NCBI GenBank assembly: GCA_026196775.1
Contig: JAPHUD010000037.1
Coordinates: forward strand, 1-64,000
From: Flavobacteriales bacterium
GTDB taxonomy: Bacteria > Bacteroidota > Bacteroidia > Flavobacteriales_E > Vicingaceae
Direction: 5' to 3'
Length of the DNA: 64,000 nucleotides
Part shown: positions 26,253 through 37,167 of the stretch, piece by piece
Position numbering within the stretch: the first letter of the stretch is position 1
How the letters are laid out: each line of letters begins with the position of its first letter
Notes under the pieces: generated by a model
The model's database searches: none
What the model was told of the DNA's origin: nothing
What the model saw: only the letters and a program-made list of their open reading frames with translations
Position numbers and translations under genes: made by a program

Positions 26253-26324
26253 TTATTTTCTTCTTACTACCTTATCCCATTCTTTTTTTAAATTAATGAA
26301 TTATTGTTAATAGTCTATATTCAG

Positions 26325-28439
26325 CTATTTAAAATTAACAGGTTTCATATCTAAATTATAAAAAACAAAAGACCAAATATCTGTCCATTCTTGTATCAAT
26401 TTAGCTTTAGATTTTCCTGCTCCATGTCCGCCTTGGGTATCAATTCTAATAAGTGTTGGATTTTTTCCAGCATTTGCTTGCTGAAGTGTAGCACCAAACT
26501 TAAATGAATGAGCAGGAACCACTCTGTCATCATGGTCTCCAGTAACAATCATAGTAGCAGGGTATTCAGCTTTTTTAAGGTTATGTAATGGCGAGTATTT
26601 GTACAAATAGTGAAATTGTTCTTCATCTTTACTGCTTCCGTATTCCACCGCCCAAGCCCAGCCGATAGTAAACTGGTGGTAACGTAGCATGTCTAACACA
26701 CCAACCATAGGAATAGCTACTTTTGCAATGTTAGGTTGTTGAGTCATTACAGCACCAATTAGCAATCCTCCATTGGAACGTCCATGTATGGCTAATTTTT
26801 CTGTTGAGGTATATTCTTTATTCTTTAAAAAGTTGGCAGCAGCAATAAAATCATCAAAAACATTTTGTTTGTTTTCTAGCATACCTGCTTTGTGCCATTC
26901 TTCACCGTACTCGCTACCACCCCTAATATTGGCAACAGCATAAATGCCTCCATTTTGCATAAATACAGCTTTACTTACATCAAAAGTTGGTTTTACACTA
27001 ATGTTAAATCCGCCATAAGCATAAAGCATACAAGGATTTTTACCATTTAATTCAATATCTTTTTTATGCGAAATAAACATAGGGATTTTTGTGCCGTCTT
27101 TACTTTCGTAAAAAACTTGTTTGGTAACATATTCCTCGGTTTTAAAATCAACTTTAGGTTCAAAATAGAGGTCTGTTTGCACTTCATCTAAATTTATTTG
27201 ATAGATTTTTGAAGGTGAAATGTAACTGCTAAAAGTAAAGTAGGCAGTAGGTTGAGTTCTTTTTCCACTTACTCTTCCAGCAATACCAATACCAGGTAAA
27301 TCTAATTCTTTTAACAATTCACCATCAAAAGAATATACTTCTATTTTAGATTGAACATCTTTAAGATAATTTACAAATATTTTATCTCCAGCAATACTTA
27401 CATTTTCAATAACATATTCTTTTTCAGGAATAAGTTCTTCCCATTGTTCTGGTGCGGATTGTCCTATAGTAGTGAATACAATTTTTTTGTTGGGAGCATT
27501 GTAATTGGTAATAAAAAATAGTTTATCTTCTTCATTGCCAATAAAGCTTGTTTCGTTATCAAAATTTTCGATAAACTGAATAAAGTTATTTGTTGGTTCT
27601 TCTAAGTTTTTAACATAAATAATATTACCACTTGTACCTTCCGAAGCACTAACAATTAAAAACTTTTCATCTTCGGAAACCCTAGCGCCAAAGTTTCGGG
27701 TAGGATTTTCTTTACTTTCAAAAATAATGTTATCTTTCTTTTGTTCAGTACCTAATTCATGGTAATACACTTTATGAAATTCATTTTTGGCAGCTAATTC
27801 TTTCCCTGATTTTGGCGGTGCATAACCACTGTAATAAAAACCGTTTTTATACCAAGAAACACCTGAGAATTTTACCCATTGAATATGGTCGGAAAGTAGT
27901 TTTTTAGTGGCAATTTCCATTACCCTAATGGATGTCCAATCTGAGCCCGATTTAGAAATGCCATAAGCTAAATATTTTTCATCTTTTGAAACACTAGTAA
28001 ATTTAACCGCCACAGAACCATTTTCTGATAAAGTGTTGGGGTCGAGTAAAACTTCCTCAACATCAGATTCTTTTCTTAAAATATAATAAACACTATGATT
28101 TTGTTTTCCATTGTTTTTGGTGAAAATAGTAAAATTCTTGTAATGACTGGGTATTCCTTTTGTTTCATAATCCCATAAGTTGGTAAGTTGTTTGTGAATG
28201 TATTTTCTGTAAGGTATTTCAGACAAATATATTTCAGTAGTTTTATTTTGAAGATTTACCCAATTCATGGTTTCTTCGCTATTATCATCTTCTAGCCACC
28301 TGTATGGATCTTTTACTAGCATGCCAAAGTAATCCTCTTCAACTTCATCAGTTTTAGTTTCAGGATAATCAATTTTTTGTTGGGCAAATATGTTGAGCAA
28401 ACAAAATTCAGCTATAAGCAAGATAAATAGATGTTTCAT
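26325..28439 (-). CDS. Prolyl oligopeptidase, family S9A
   Basis: Serine peptidase that cuts short peptides after proline, exported by a signal peptide ending at IFAQ. The N-terminal beta-propeller (about 80-430) is followed by the alpha/beta hydrolase domain with catalytic Ser555 in HGRSNGG, Asp in GDHDDRVVP (637/638) and His672 in GGHGAGK. The 704-residue length is normal and all catalytic residues are present. It is a single gene, probably periplasmic peptide scavenging by inference. Confidence 0.95.
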   Translation of the reverse strand: MKHLFILLIAEFCLLNIFAQQKIDYPETKTDEVEEDYFGMLVKDPYRWLEDDNSEETMNWVNLQNKTTEIYLSEIPYRKYIHKQLTNLWDYETKGIPSHYKNFTIFTKNNGKQNHSVYYILRKESDVEEVLLDPNTLSENGSVAVKFTSVSKDEKYLAYGISKSGSDWTSIRVMEIATKKLLSDHIQWVKFSGVSWYKNGFYYSGYAPPKSGKELAAKNEFHKVYYHELGTEQKKDNIIFESKENPTRNFGARVSEDEKFLIVSASEGTSGNIIYVKNLEEPTNNFIQFIENFDNETSFIGNEEDKLFFITNYNAPNKKIVFTTIGQSAPEQWEELIPEKEYVIENVSIAGDKIFVNYLKDVQSKIEVYSFDGELLKELDLPGIGIAGRVSGKRTQPTAYFTFSSYISPSKIYQINLDEVQTDLYFEPKVDFKTEEYVTKQVFYESKDGTKIPMFISHKKDIELNGKNPCMLYAYGGFNISVKPTFDVSKAVFMQNGGIYAVANIRGGSEYGEEWHKAGMLENKQNVFDDFIAAANFLKNKEYTSTEKLAIHGRSNGGLLIGAVMTQQPNIAKVAIPMVGVLDMLRYHQFTIGWAWAVEYGSSKDEEQFHYLYKYSPLHNLKKAEYPATMIVTGDHDDRVVPAHSFKFGATLQQANAGKNPTLIRIDTQGGHGAGKSKAKLIQEWTDIWSFVFYNLDMKPVNFK

Positions 28440-28668
28440 TTTTTTTAATTTAAGAGGTAAAGTTACTCAAAAATGTGTTTATTTTATTTGGGAGGTGATT
28501 AGCGATTAAATTACATCAACCTTAATTTATGTTTTTTCTCAATTTTGATTTACTTAAAAAGGCTAGTTTTCTTTGTTAAGTTTTTTGCTATGATTAGTAA
28601 TTGCTTAGTAGTTGTGAAATAGAAACTATTGTTGTATATATGGGATTCATGATTTCTTCTAAGAAGCG

Positions 28669-29889
28669 TTATAGCAGATACTTCAAGATGATTCCAATTG
28701 ACAACCATAAATAGCTTGTAATAGCCGCCCATTTCAATCCTTTTTCAAGCATAGGACTTTTTGGTGCCATCTCTTTATGGTGTTTTACATTTTTTCCTTT
28801 GAAGAATCCTAAATATATTAGAACTCCTGATAATGCAAAAAATGCAAGGTTTAAAAAGAAAGTGTAATCTAATTTAAAATGTTCTTTTTCAGTTATGCTT
28901 GTTGTGGTTGGTTCAGGTATAAGGTTTAGTAAATCAAATCCATAATGTAACAAAATTGAAGTGACAATAAGTGAGGTAAGTAATAAAAACAATATAAAGA
29001 AAGACATTCTCCAACCATAATACTTGGCATTGATACGTAAAACAGGAAATACTACAAGATCACTAAATATGAAAGCCATCACTCCTGCAAAGCTTACTCC
29101 TTTCCCAAAAAGGAGTGCAGCAAGCGGAATATTACCCATTGATCCAATAAATGTTAGAAATGCAGCTATAGGTCCGACAATAACATGTTCAAGTAATGTT
29201 AAAAAATTAAATGAATGCTGTCCATTACCAGTATTAATGAAAAGTGTTTGAAAGAATGAGTCTGGTACAAAAGCAGCTACAATACCCGCTATTGTGAAGC
29301 CTACTGTGACATCTTTCCAAACCATTTTCCACTCCATGGCATATTGTTTTCCAACTTTGACCCAATTCTCAGTAGATTTTATTTTTTCATTTAAAGGTTT
29401 TTGTGCATGATGACCTTCATCTTTGGTTTCATTTAGCCTGTTTCGAGCATTTTTTATTAGTCTATGTGGTTTGATGATTCGAATAAGAAGCCAACTAATT
29501 AGAATGAGCAAAATTCCGCCAATATATTCTCCAACAACAAACTGCCAGCCTAAAAAGATTGAAATAATAATTCCTAGTTATATAACAAGATTTGTTGAAG
29601 CTAGTAAAAAGGCTATAGATGAAACGAAACTAGCTCCTTTTTGAAATAATGATTTTAAAGTGGCTAGGGCTGAAAAACTACAAGAGCTACTTATAAATCC
29701 AAAGAAAGTACCCAGTAGGACACTCTTCCCGTCTTTATTTCCCATTACTTTTTGCATTCGTTTTTCAGTAATGAAAATCTGTATCATTGAACTGATAACA
29801 TACCCCAAAACAAAAGCCCACATAGCCATCCAGAAAAATCCTAAACTGGTATATGCTGCTTCAGCCCATTGTTGTAAAAATTCGTTCAT
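28669..29889 (-). pseudogene. DUF318/ArsP-like permease interrupted by an in-frame stop
   Basis: Two open frames on the same strand and in the same phase make one protein of about 405 codons, split by a single TAA at 29578-29580 (codon 104). The upstream part ends ASTNLVI and the downstream part resumes LGIIISIFLGWQFVVGEYIGG; relatives have a Glu codon at that place, so a GAA-to-TAA change is the simplest cause. The family (PF03773, permease with SSCSFSALATLK motif) comprises multi-helix transporters, some linked to metal or arsenical export. The rest of the frame is undamaged, so the loss is recent, or the base call is wrong. Confidence 0.82.
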
Positions 29890-29970
29890 TTAATTTTTAC
29901 TTGTCTTTAAGATGTTTTTACATATGTTTCAATTTATATAAATCTTATTAGAAAACTACCGAATGGATTG

Positions 29971-30969
29971 TTATTTTTCCTCAATAATAGCAATGATTTT
30001 CTGTTCTAACTCAGTCATTAATTCTGGGTTATCTAGTAACAATTGTTTTACAGCATCTCTACCTTGACCCAATTTAGTATCTCCATAGCTAAACCAGCTT
30101 CCTGCTTTTTTAATAACTTCATTATCTACTGCTAAGTCAATTATTTCACCTACTTTAGAAATTCCTTGTCCATACATAATATCAAATTCAGCTTTTTTGA
30201 AAGGTGGGGCGACTTTGTTTTTTACAATTTTCACTCTAGTTCTGTTTCCTGTAATTTCTTCACCATCTTTAATTTGAGTAGCTCTTCTAATATCAATTCT
30301 TATAGAAGCGTAGAATTTAAGGGCATTACCACCAGAGGTAGTTTCAGGGTTACCAAACATAACACCAATTTTATCTCTCAATTGGTTAATGAATATAGTA
30401 CAACAGTTTGCTTTTTGTATAGAAGAAGTAAGTTTTCTTAATGCTTTAGACATTAATCTTGCTTGAAGTCCCATTTGAGAATCTCCCATTTCGCCTTCAA
30501 TTTCTGCTTTTGGTGTAAGGGCAGCAACAGAATCTACAATAAGTAAATCTACAGCTCCTGAGCGAATAAGATTATCAGCAATTTCTAAGGCTTGCTCTCC
30601 GTTATCTGGTTGTGAAATAATTAAACTATCTATATCAACACCTAAGGCAGTAGCATAAGTTGGATCAAAAGCATGTTCGGCATCTATAAAAGCAGCAATA
30701 CCACCTTGTTTTTGACATTCGGCAATAGCATGAATGGTTAACGTTGTTTTACCTGATGATTCAGGACCATATATTTCAACAACTCTACCTTTAGGATAAC
30801 CTTTTATACCAAGAGCTATATCTAGTGTTAAAGAACCAGTTGGAATTACTTCTACATTTTGAACAGGGGAATCCCCCATTTTCATTACGATACCTTTGCC
30901 ATAAGACTTTTCAAGTCTATCCATAGTTAATTGTAGAGCTTTTAATTTTTCTGCGTTTACTTCTGCCAT
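29971..30969 (-). CDS. recA: Recombinase RecA
   Basis: Strand-exchange ATPase for homologous recombination and SOS induction. Walker A GPESSGKT at residues 68-75, Walker [11 protein letters not shown], the L1 region [16 protein letters not shown] and the L2 region [30 protein letters not shown] are all intact. The 332 residues are at the shorter end of the family, with a short acidic C-terminus. It is preceded by bcp on the same strand by 29 bases. Confidence 0.97.
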   Translation of the reverse strand: MAEVNAEKLKALQLTMDRLEKSYGKGIVMKMGDSPVQNVEVIPTGSLTLDIALGIKGYPKGRVVEIYGPESSGKTTLTIHAIAECQKQGGIAAFIDAEHAFDPTYATALGVDIDSLIISQPDNGEQALEIADNLIRSGAVDLLIVDSVAALTPKAEIEGEMGDSQMGLQARLMSKALRKLTSSIQKANCCTIFINQLRDKIGVMFGNPETTSGGNALKFYASIRIDIRRATQIKDGEEITGNRTRVKIVKNKVAPPFKKAEFDIMYGQGISKVGEIIDLAVDNEVIKKAGSWFSYGDTKLGQGRDAVKQLLLDNPELMTELEQKIIAIIEEK

Positions 30970-30998
30970 TGTTGTGAGTTTTAGTAGTTAGTTTTTTA

Positions 30999-31454
30999 TT
31001 AATTTGATAGCACTTGAGCTGCGTGGTCTTTAGTCTTTACTTTTGTGATGATATCCTCAATTGTTCCATTTCCATCAATAATAAATGTTGTTCTATGGAT
31101 ACCATCGTAAGTTTTACCCATAAATTTTTTCTCCCCCCAAACGCCATATCTTTTAATCAGTTCTTTATCAGTATCAGCTAATAGAGGGAAATTAAGGTTT
31201 TGTTTTTCGATAAATTTTAAGTGAGAATTTTCACTATCGGCACTTACGCCAATTATTTTATAACCTGCTTTTTTTAAACTTTCGTGGTTGTCTCTTAAGT
31301 TACAAGCTTGAGCAGTACAACCTGGGGTAGCATCTTTGGGGTAAAAATATAATATTATTTTTTTGCCTTTGTAATTTGCTAAAGTATGTAGTTTGCCATC
31401 TTGGTCTTTTATGTTTAATTCAGGAGCTTTATCTCCTATTTTTAGGTGCGTCAT
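30999..31454 (-). CDS. bcp: Thioredoxin-dependent thiol peroxidase (Bcp/PrxQ)
   Basis: Peroxiredoxin that reduces hydrogen peroxide and organic hydroperoxides in the cytoplasm. The 151-residue protein shows YPKDATPGCTAQACNLRD with peroxidatic Cys46 and candidate resolving Cys51, the five-residue spacing of PrxQ-type enzymes. It precedes recA closely, which may give joint transcription. Confidence 0.93.
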   Translation of the reverse strand: MTHLKIGDKAPELNIKDQDGKLHTLANYKGKKIILYFYPKDATPGCTAQACNLRDNHESLKKAGYKIIGVSADSENSHLKFIEKQNLNFPLLADTDKELIKRYGVWGEKKFMGKTYDGIHRTTFIIDGNGTIEDIITKVKTKDHAAQVLSN

Positions 31455-31535
31455 ATCGTTGTTTTTTACTACTTACAAAGTATAAGAATCTTTTGTGTTT
31501 TATCAAGTAGTAAGATTGATTTTTATTAACAAAAT

Positions 31536-31997
31536 TTATTTCCAAAACTCATCTTCCCAATTATCGCAAAAGTTCTCTTGGTGGTGAATGGCAATATTTT
31601 TTAACTCAGTTTCTGAAGCAACTTTTTGGATTTCGCCAAATAAAATTCGTTCCTCAAAACGTACATGATTTTCAAGTTCTTCTTCAATTAAACTAAGGGT
31701 TTTGTTGACATCAATTTCAGATTCAAAAAGTCTTTTTAATCTTCTGTGTTCTGTAAGGGCTTTTTTTATCAAATCGTGATTATTACCTAAAACTGGAAAA
31801 ACATGTTTTTCTTCAATGTTAAAGTGTGGTTGAATATGGTTTTCCCAAAACCAATCGCTATAAGATTTTATACGCTGTACATCAATGTTTTTTTTAAAAC
31901 CAGTTCTTATTTTCCAACAAAGCAATAATGCCTGATGATGATCTTTGCTTAGTGGAACTATACTTTTGTGTCTTTTTAAAGGTTTTGGTTTTTCCAT
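31536..31997 (-). CDS. Hemerythrin-like HHE-domain protein
   Basis: A 153-residue cytoplasmic four-helix protein with the residues of a non-heme di-iron site: His20, His58 and Glu62 (HFNIE), His84 (EHRRLKRLF), His111 and Glu115 (HVRFE). Such proteins bind oxygen or NO, or aid iron-sulphur repair. It is the last gene of a tight trio with a truncated hemoglobin and a CxxC protein, spaced 3 and 6 bases, so a shared role in oxygen or NO handling is inferred. Confidence 0.87.
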   Translation of the reverse strand: MEKPKPLKRHKSIVPLSKDHHQALLLCWKIRTGFKKNIDVQRIKSYSDWFWENHIQPHFNIEEKHVFPVLGNNHDLIKKALTEHRRLKRLFESEIDVNKTLSLIEEELENHVRFEERILFGEIQKVASETELKNIAIHHQENFCDNWEDEFWK

Positions 31998-32000
31998 TTA

Positions 32001-32306
32001 TTACAAACGTTCAGTTATTTTAGAAATTTGTGAACTAGCATACACACCAAATCCATTAACAACTAAACCTTTTACATCATGTTGTTTGGAAGAAATGGCA
32101 ATAACAATCATGGCATCTCCCGGATCTGTCATTCCTTCAAACCTGTATATTTCATCTATTTCAAATTCATCAGGAGATAATCTTAAAGAAGTGCTTTTAC
32201 ATTCTATACATTCAACCTCTGTAAGTAAGGAGAAGTTGGTTGTGTAGCCTCTTTTTTGAAGGTCGTTTACTGCTTCGGTAACGGTTTCGTAGCTTTTCGG
32301 TATCAT
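32001..32306 (-). CDS. Small conserved Bacteroidota protein with CxxC
   Basis: A 101-residue cytoplasmic protein of a family widespread in Bacteroidota (EAVNDLQKRGYTTNFSL, then PDEFEIDEIYRFEGMTDPGD, then KGLVVNGFGVYAS). Database copies are often named phosphoribosylpyrophosphate synthetase, but the protein lacks any PRPP synthetase domain and is far too short. Cys33 and Cys36 form a CIEC pair that could bind metal or be redox active. It lies between a truncated hemoglobin and a hemerythrin gene. No function is known. Confidence 0.8.
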   Translation of the reverse strand: MIPKSYETVTEAVNDLQKRGYTTNFSLLTEVECIECKSTSLRLSPDEFEIDEIYRFEGMTDPGDAMIVIAISSKQHDVKGLVVNGFGVYASSQISKITERL

Positions 32307-32312
32307 GGTAAA

Positions 32313-32708
32313 TTAGTTTAAAGGTTTTGCAGAATTTTTTTTGTAAAAATCTATTTTTAATTGAAAAATTTCTGCCATTTTATTTGCCCTCCATTTGGCT
32401 TCATCTGCTTTTTCTCCTGTAAATAATTCATCAATAGTTGCATTAAATAATAGTAGCCACCTATTAAAATGAGTTTTATTAACAGGTAAGTTTGTATGTG
32501 GTGCAAACGGACTACCACTATAAGTATGTTCTTCTAACAATACAGTTTGCCAAAATCGATACATTTTTTCTAAATGTATGGGCCATTTATCTTGAATTAC
32601 ATTATTAAAAATGTCTTTTAATAAATCATCTTCACGAACTTTATCATAAAAAGTATTGACTAATAATTTAATTTCATCAAGAGACAATATTTCTTTTTTT
32701 GTTGACAT
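32313..32708 (-). CDS. Group III truncated hemoglobin
   Basis: A 131-residue 2-over-2 globin. The proximal heme ligand is His80 in KTHFNRWLLLF, and the E-helix region reads KMYRFWQTVLL followed by YSGSPFAPH, all typical of group III. Members bind oxygen and NO in the cytoplasm; function is inferred from family. It opens the trio with the CxxC protein and hemerythrin. Confidence 0.9.
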   Translation of the reverse strand: MSTKKEILSLDEIKLLVNTFYDKVREDDLLKDIFNNVIQDKWPIHLEKMYRFWQTVLLEEHTYSGSPFAPHTNLPVNKTHFNRWLLLFNATIDELFTGEKADEAKWRANKMAEIFQLKIDFYKKNSAKPLN

Positions 32709-32783
32709 AAATTAATAATATGAAGTAATACAAATTTACTTAAAATAGGGGAGAGATACAATTGAAAATTGATATGTTTTTAC

Positions 32784-32815
32784 AAAAAAAAAGCTACTCA
32801 TTTGAGTAGCTTTTA
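32784..32815 (-). terminator. Rho-independent terminator of the lipoprotein gene
   Basis: Stem AAAAGCTACTC with GAGTAGCTTTT and a 4-base loop; on the minus strand it is followed by a run of nine T. It lies 22 bases after the stop of the upstream lipoprotein gene. Confidence 0.88.
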
Positions 32816-32836
32816 AAGTATTTTATATTATTATTT

Positions 32837-33931
32837 TTATTGAGGACACATATAACCTGATGTAGAGCTATTTCCAAAACAAAAACTTAATCCCATTACA
32901 GAAAGTTTTTCTATGGTTGGAGCAGTAAGGTTCAGGTTACCTGTATTAGGGTCTATTGTTGATATCCAGTTATAAGTTTCTCTTGATGAAAAAACACCTA
33001 AACCGTTTGTAATATTTGTATAGCTTGGTTTATTTTGATTTACTGTATTTGATGGTTCAGCAACTTCCATATAAACATTTAGTTCAGTTCCTGCAATTAC
33101 AAACTCTAAATCAACATTTCCTAATTCTCTGTGAGATAAATTGGGTAAAGTAGTAGGGACAGTTGCTGTAATGTTGTCAAAAAATGTAGCACCATCCATT
33201 GTCCATTCTATTAATTCATTGCCATCAACAGGATTGGTAGCTTTTATTTCCCCCATTTTCATAACAACTTTTTGTGGTTGAGGAGGAATACCGCTTGACG
33301 CAACAAAATGATTGGTATAATTAAAAACCAATTTAGCATCTATACGTCCAACATTTTTTCCAGTAGTAAAACTAATAGATCTATTTGCAAAACCACCGTT
33401 ATTTGGAGCTCCTATCCAAAAAGCCATTTTTTGACTTAAGGTAGGAGATGTTACCGTACTGTTTCCAACAATAAGCGTTTCAGAAGTAATTTCTTTATCT
33501 AATTTAGAGTTATAAATTTTAAGTTTATAGACATTATTTCTGTTTATTGTAGGTTCAACAAACTTGTATAAAACATTAACAGAGTTATCAAACACACCAT
33601 CATCCTTAGGAACCTCATTAACAGTTCGCACTAAATTGTAACTCCCTACATAATTACCATTGTCTCCTCTATATTCTTCAACAGTAGCAGTTAATTCGTC
33701 TGCTGCATAATTAAAGTTTTCTTGATTAGCAGCAAGCGTATTGGCATTAACACCATCATCTGGTAAAAATACTTTGTTAATTTTTATGTAATGAATACTG
33801 TCGTTTGGATTAATTAATCCATAAACAACGGTAATGTCTTTGTATTCAGCATTAAGGTTAACTTTTGTTTCGCAAGAAAAAAGAAAAACTGAAATAACAA
33901 ATAGGATATGAATGTAAAATAATTTTTTCAT
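32837..33931 (-). CDS. Lipoprotein, possibly DUF4249-like
   Basis: A 364-residue lipoprotein: signal peptide with lipobox FLFSC and Cys20. The mature start ETKVNLNAEYKDITVVYGLINPNDSIHYIKINK resembles the opening of DUF4249 lipoproteins, which often go with TonB-dependent receptors, but the rest is not clearly alike. It contains many beta-strand-like segments and no catalytic motif. It is a single gene with its own terminator, divergent from panB. Confidence 0.65.
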   Translation of the reverse strand: MKKLFYIHILFVISVFLFSCETKVNLNAEYKDITVVYGLINPNDSIHYIKINKVFLPDDGVNANTLAANQENFNYAADELTATVEEYRGDNGNYVGSYNLVRTVNEVPKDDGVFDNSVNVLYKFVEPTINRNNVYKLKIYNSKLDKEITSETLIVGNSTVTSPTLSQKMAFWIGAPNNGGFANRSISFTTGKNVGRIDAKLVFNYTNHFVASSGIPPQPQKVVMKMGEIKATNPVDGNELIEWTMDGATFFDNITATVPTTLPNLSHRELGNVDLEFVIAGTELNVYMEVAEPSNTVNQNKPSYTNITNGLGVFSSRETYNWISTIDPNTGNLNLTAPTIEKLSVMGLSFCFGNSSTSGYMCPQ

Positions 33932-33989
33932 GAGAGATTTAATTTAAACAACAAATTTAGGATTTTTCCATTAAAAGAAACAATATTTG

Positions 33990-33997
33990 TAGCTTTG
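33990..33997 (+). promoter_or_regulatory. Likely -7 box for panB
   Basis: TAGCTTTG fits TAnnTTTG, 25 bases before the panB ATG. The -33 element is unclear. Confidence 0.45.
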
Positions 33998-34022
33998 TTA
34001 TTCAATTTTTAAATATTTCAAT

Positions 34023-34841
34023 ATGTCTATCCATTCTAATGATGTAAAAAGAGTTACTACGCACATTCTCCAAGAGATGAAGCATAATAATGAAAAAATA
34101 AGTATGCTTACTGGTTACGATTTTTCATTAGCAAAAATTATTGATACTGCAGGCATTGATGTTATTTTGGTTGGAGATTCTGCATCTAATGTAATGGCAG
34201 GACATGAAACTACGCTTCCTATTACCTTAGATCAAATGATTTACCATGCATCTTCTGTAATAAGAGCAGTTAAAAGAGCTTTAGTGGTAGTAGATATGCC
34301 TTTTGGTTCTTACCAAGGAAATTCTAAAGAGGCGCTTTCTTCTGCTATTAAAATTATGAAAGAATCCGGGGCTCATGCGGTAAAAATGGAAGGAGGTAAA
34401 GAAATTTTAGAATCCATTGAAAGGATTCTTTCTGCTGGAATTCCTGTAATGGGGCATTTAGGGTTAACTCCTCAATCTATTTATAAATTTGGAACATACA
34501 TTGTTAGAGCAAAAGAAGATGAGGAGGCTAATAAATTGATTGAAGATGCTAAATTGCTTGAAGAAGCAGGTTGTTTTGCTATTGTTTTAGAGAAGATTCC
34601 TGCTCATCTGGCTACAAAAGTAGCTCAAGAAGTTAAAATTCCAATTATTGGTATAGGAGCCGGTAATGGAGTAGATGGGCAAGTTTTGGTGTTACACGAT
34701 ATGTTAGGAATAACACATGAATTTAGTCCTAGGTTTTTAAGACGTTATAATAACTTGTACGAAGAAATTAAAGGTTCTGTAGAAGCATATATTAAAGATG
34801 TTAAATCTCAAGATTTTCCTAATGAGAAAGAGCAATATTGA
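34023..34841 (+). CDS. panB: 3-methyl-2-oxobutanoate hydroxymethyltransferase PanB
   Basis: First committed step of pantothenate synthesis, making ketopantoate. The 272-residue protein has the metal-binding Asp52 in [10 protein letters not shown] and Asp91 in [10 protein letters not shown], and the [10 protein letters not shown] segment with the catalytic Glu. Length is normal. It stands alone and feeds the pathway that CoaBC continues. Confidence 0.95.
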   Translation: MSIHSNDVKRVTTHILQEMKHNNEKISMLTGYDFSLAKIIDTAGIDVILVGDSASNVMAGHETTLPITLDQMIYHASSVIRAVKRALVVVDMPFGSYQGNSKEALSSAIKIMKESGAHAVKMEGGKEILESIERILSAGIPVMGHLGLTPQSIYKFGTYIVRAKEDEEANKLIEDAKLLEEAGCFAIVLEKIPAHLATKVAQEVKIPIIGIGAGNGVDGQVLVLHDMLGITHEFSPRFLRRYNNLYEEIKGSVEAYIKDVKSQDFPNEKEQY

Positions 34842-34913
34842 TTAGCTAGTTAAATTGGTTGACGATTATTGTTTTACCATTAACAAGTAACTATTAAAGG
34901 CTTTTTAATCTCA

Positions 34914-36548
<1,635 letters not shown>

Positions 36549-36556
36549 CTAATAAA

Positions 36557-36592
36557 CAAAAAAAGCTACCATTTTTTGTGGTAGCTTTTTTG
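36557..36592 (-). terminator. Rho-independent terminator of the Spy-like gene
   Basis: Stem AAAAAAGCTACCA with TGGTAGCTTTTTT, T-rich on both strands, about 18 bases after the Spy-like stop on the minus strand. Confidence 0.85.
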
Positions 36593-36609
36593 TAACTTTT
36601 AATGTTGAT

Positions 36610-37020
36610 TTATTCTTTTTCTAAGGGTTGTTTTTTTATTGGTTGAGCCGTTGGTGCTTTAGTTCTTTTTTGTTTATGCTCCATTTTTTTGTGATGCATT
36701 GCTTTCATTTTTTCTATTTGCTCTTTGGTTAAAACTTCTTTTATTTCTTCTTTTTCAGCTTTGTGCAATTCGTGCATTTTGTCTTTTAATGCTTTTTTTT
36801 CTTCAGCTCTTTTAGCATGAATTTCTTTAATTTTTGCAACTTGCTCATCAGTTAGTTCTAGCTCGACTTTCATTTTTTCTACATGCTCGCCTTTTTCATA
36901 GTGATCAGCATGTGCTTTGTGGGCATGGTCGCACTCTTTCTTTTTAGCATCTTGTGCATTTACCATTGTAGTTCCTGCAACTATTAATGTTGCGGCTAGT
37001 ATCATTTTTAAATTTTTCAT
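36610..37020 (-). CDS. Spy/CpxP-like His-rich periplasmic protein
   Basis: A 136-residue exported protein with a signal peptide ending at VNAQ. It is almost all helix and has two LTxxQ-type motifs (LELTDEQVAKI and EVLTKEQIEKM), the mark of the CpxP/Spy superfamily of periplasmic chaperone or metal-sensing proteins. A His cluster (CDHAHKAHADHYEKGEH) follows the signal peptide, and MHHKKMEHKQK lies further on, so it may bind copper, zinc or nickel. It diverges from the Crp/Fnr regulator with 147 bases between. Confidence 0.75.
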   Translation of the reverse strand: MKNLKMILAATLIVAGTTMVNAQDAKKKECDHAHKAHADHYEKGEHVEKMKVELELTDEQVAKIKEIHAKRAEEKKALKDKMHELHKAEKEEIKEVLTKEQIEKMKAMHHKKMEHKQKRTKAPTAQPIKKQPLEKE

Positions 37021-37114
37021 AATGTTATAATTTTAGATGGTTGGAATTATTTTTATTGCTGTAAAGATAACGAATATCATGCCATAGTTATAATATTTTC
37101 TTTAAGATAAAATA

Positions 37115-37126
37115 TGACATTAATCA
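37115..37126 (+). promoter_or_regulatory. FNR-like half-palindrome before the Crp/Fnr gene
   Basis: TGACATTAATCA differs from TGAT-N4-ATCA at one base. It lies 11 bases upstream of the likely -7 box, where a bound protein would most likely repress, so autoregulation is possible. Confidence 0.35.
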
Positions 37127-37136
37127 GCTAATTTTT

Positions 37137-37144
37137 TATATTTG
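37137..37144 (+). promoter_or_regulatory. Likely -7 box for the Crp/Fnr gene
   Basis: TATATTTG is a perfect TAnnTTTG match, 23 bases before the ATG. Confidence 0.5.
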
Positions 37145-37167
37145 TAAAAATTTTAGTGCGTTTTTAA

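Noticed and set aside
28550-28732. 60-codon open frame after the permease
   Set aside because: Overlaps the permease end in another frame; low-complexity residue use.
32001-32306. Naming the CxxC protein as PRPP synthetase
   Set aside because: At 101 residues it lacks the PRPP-binding loop and both Rossmann-like domains; the database name seems to be a propagated error.
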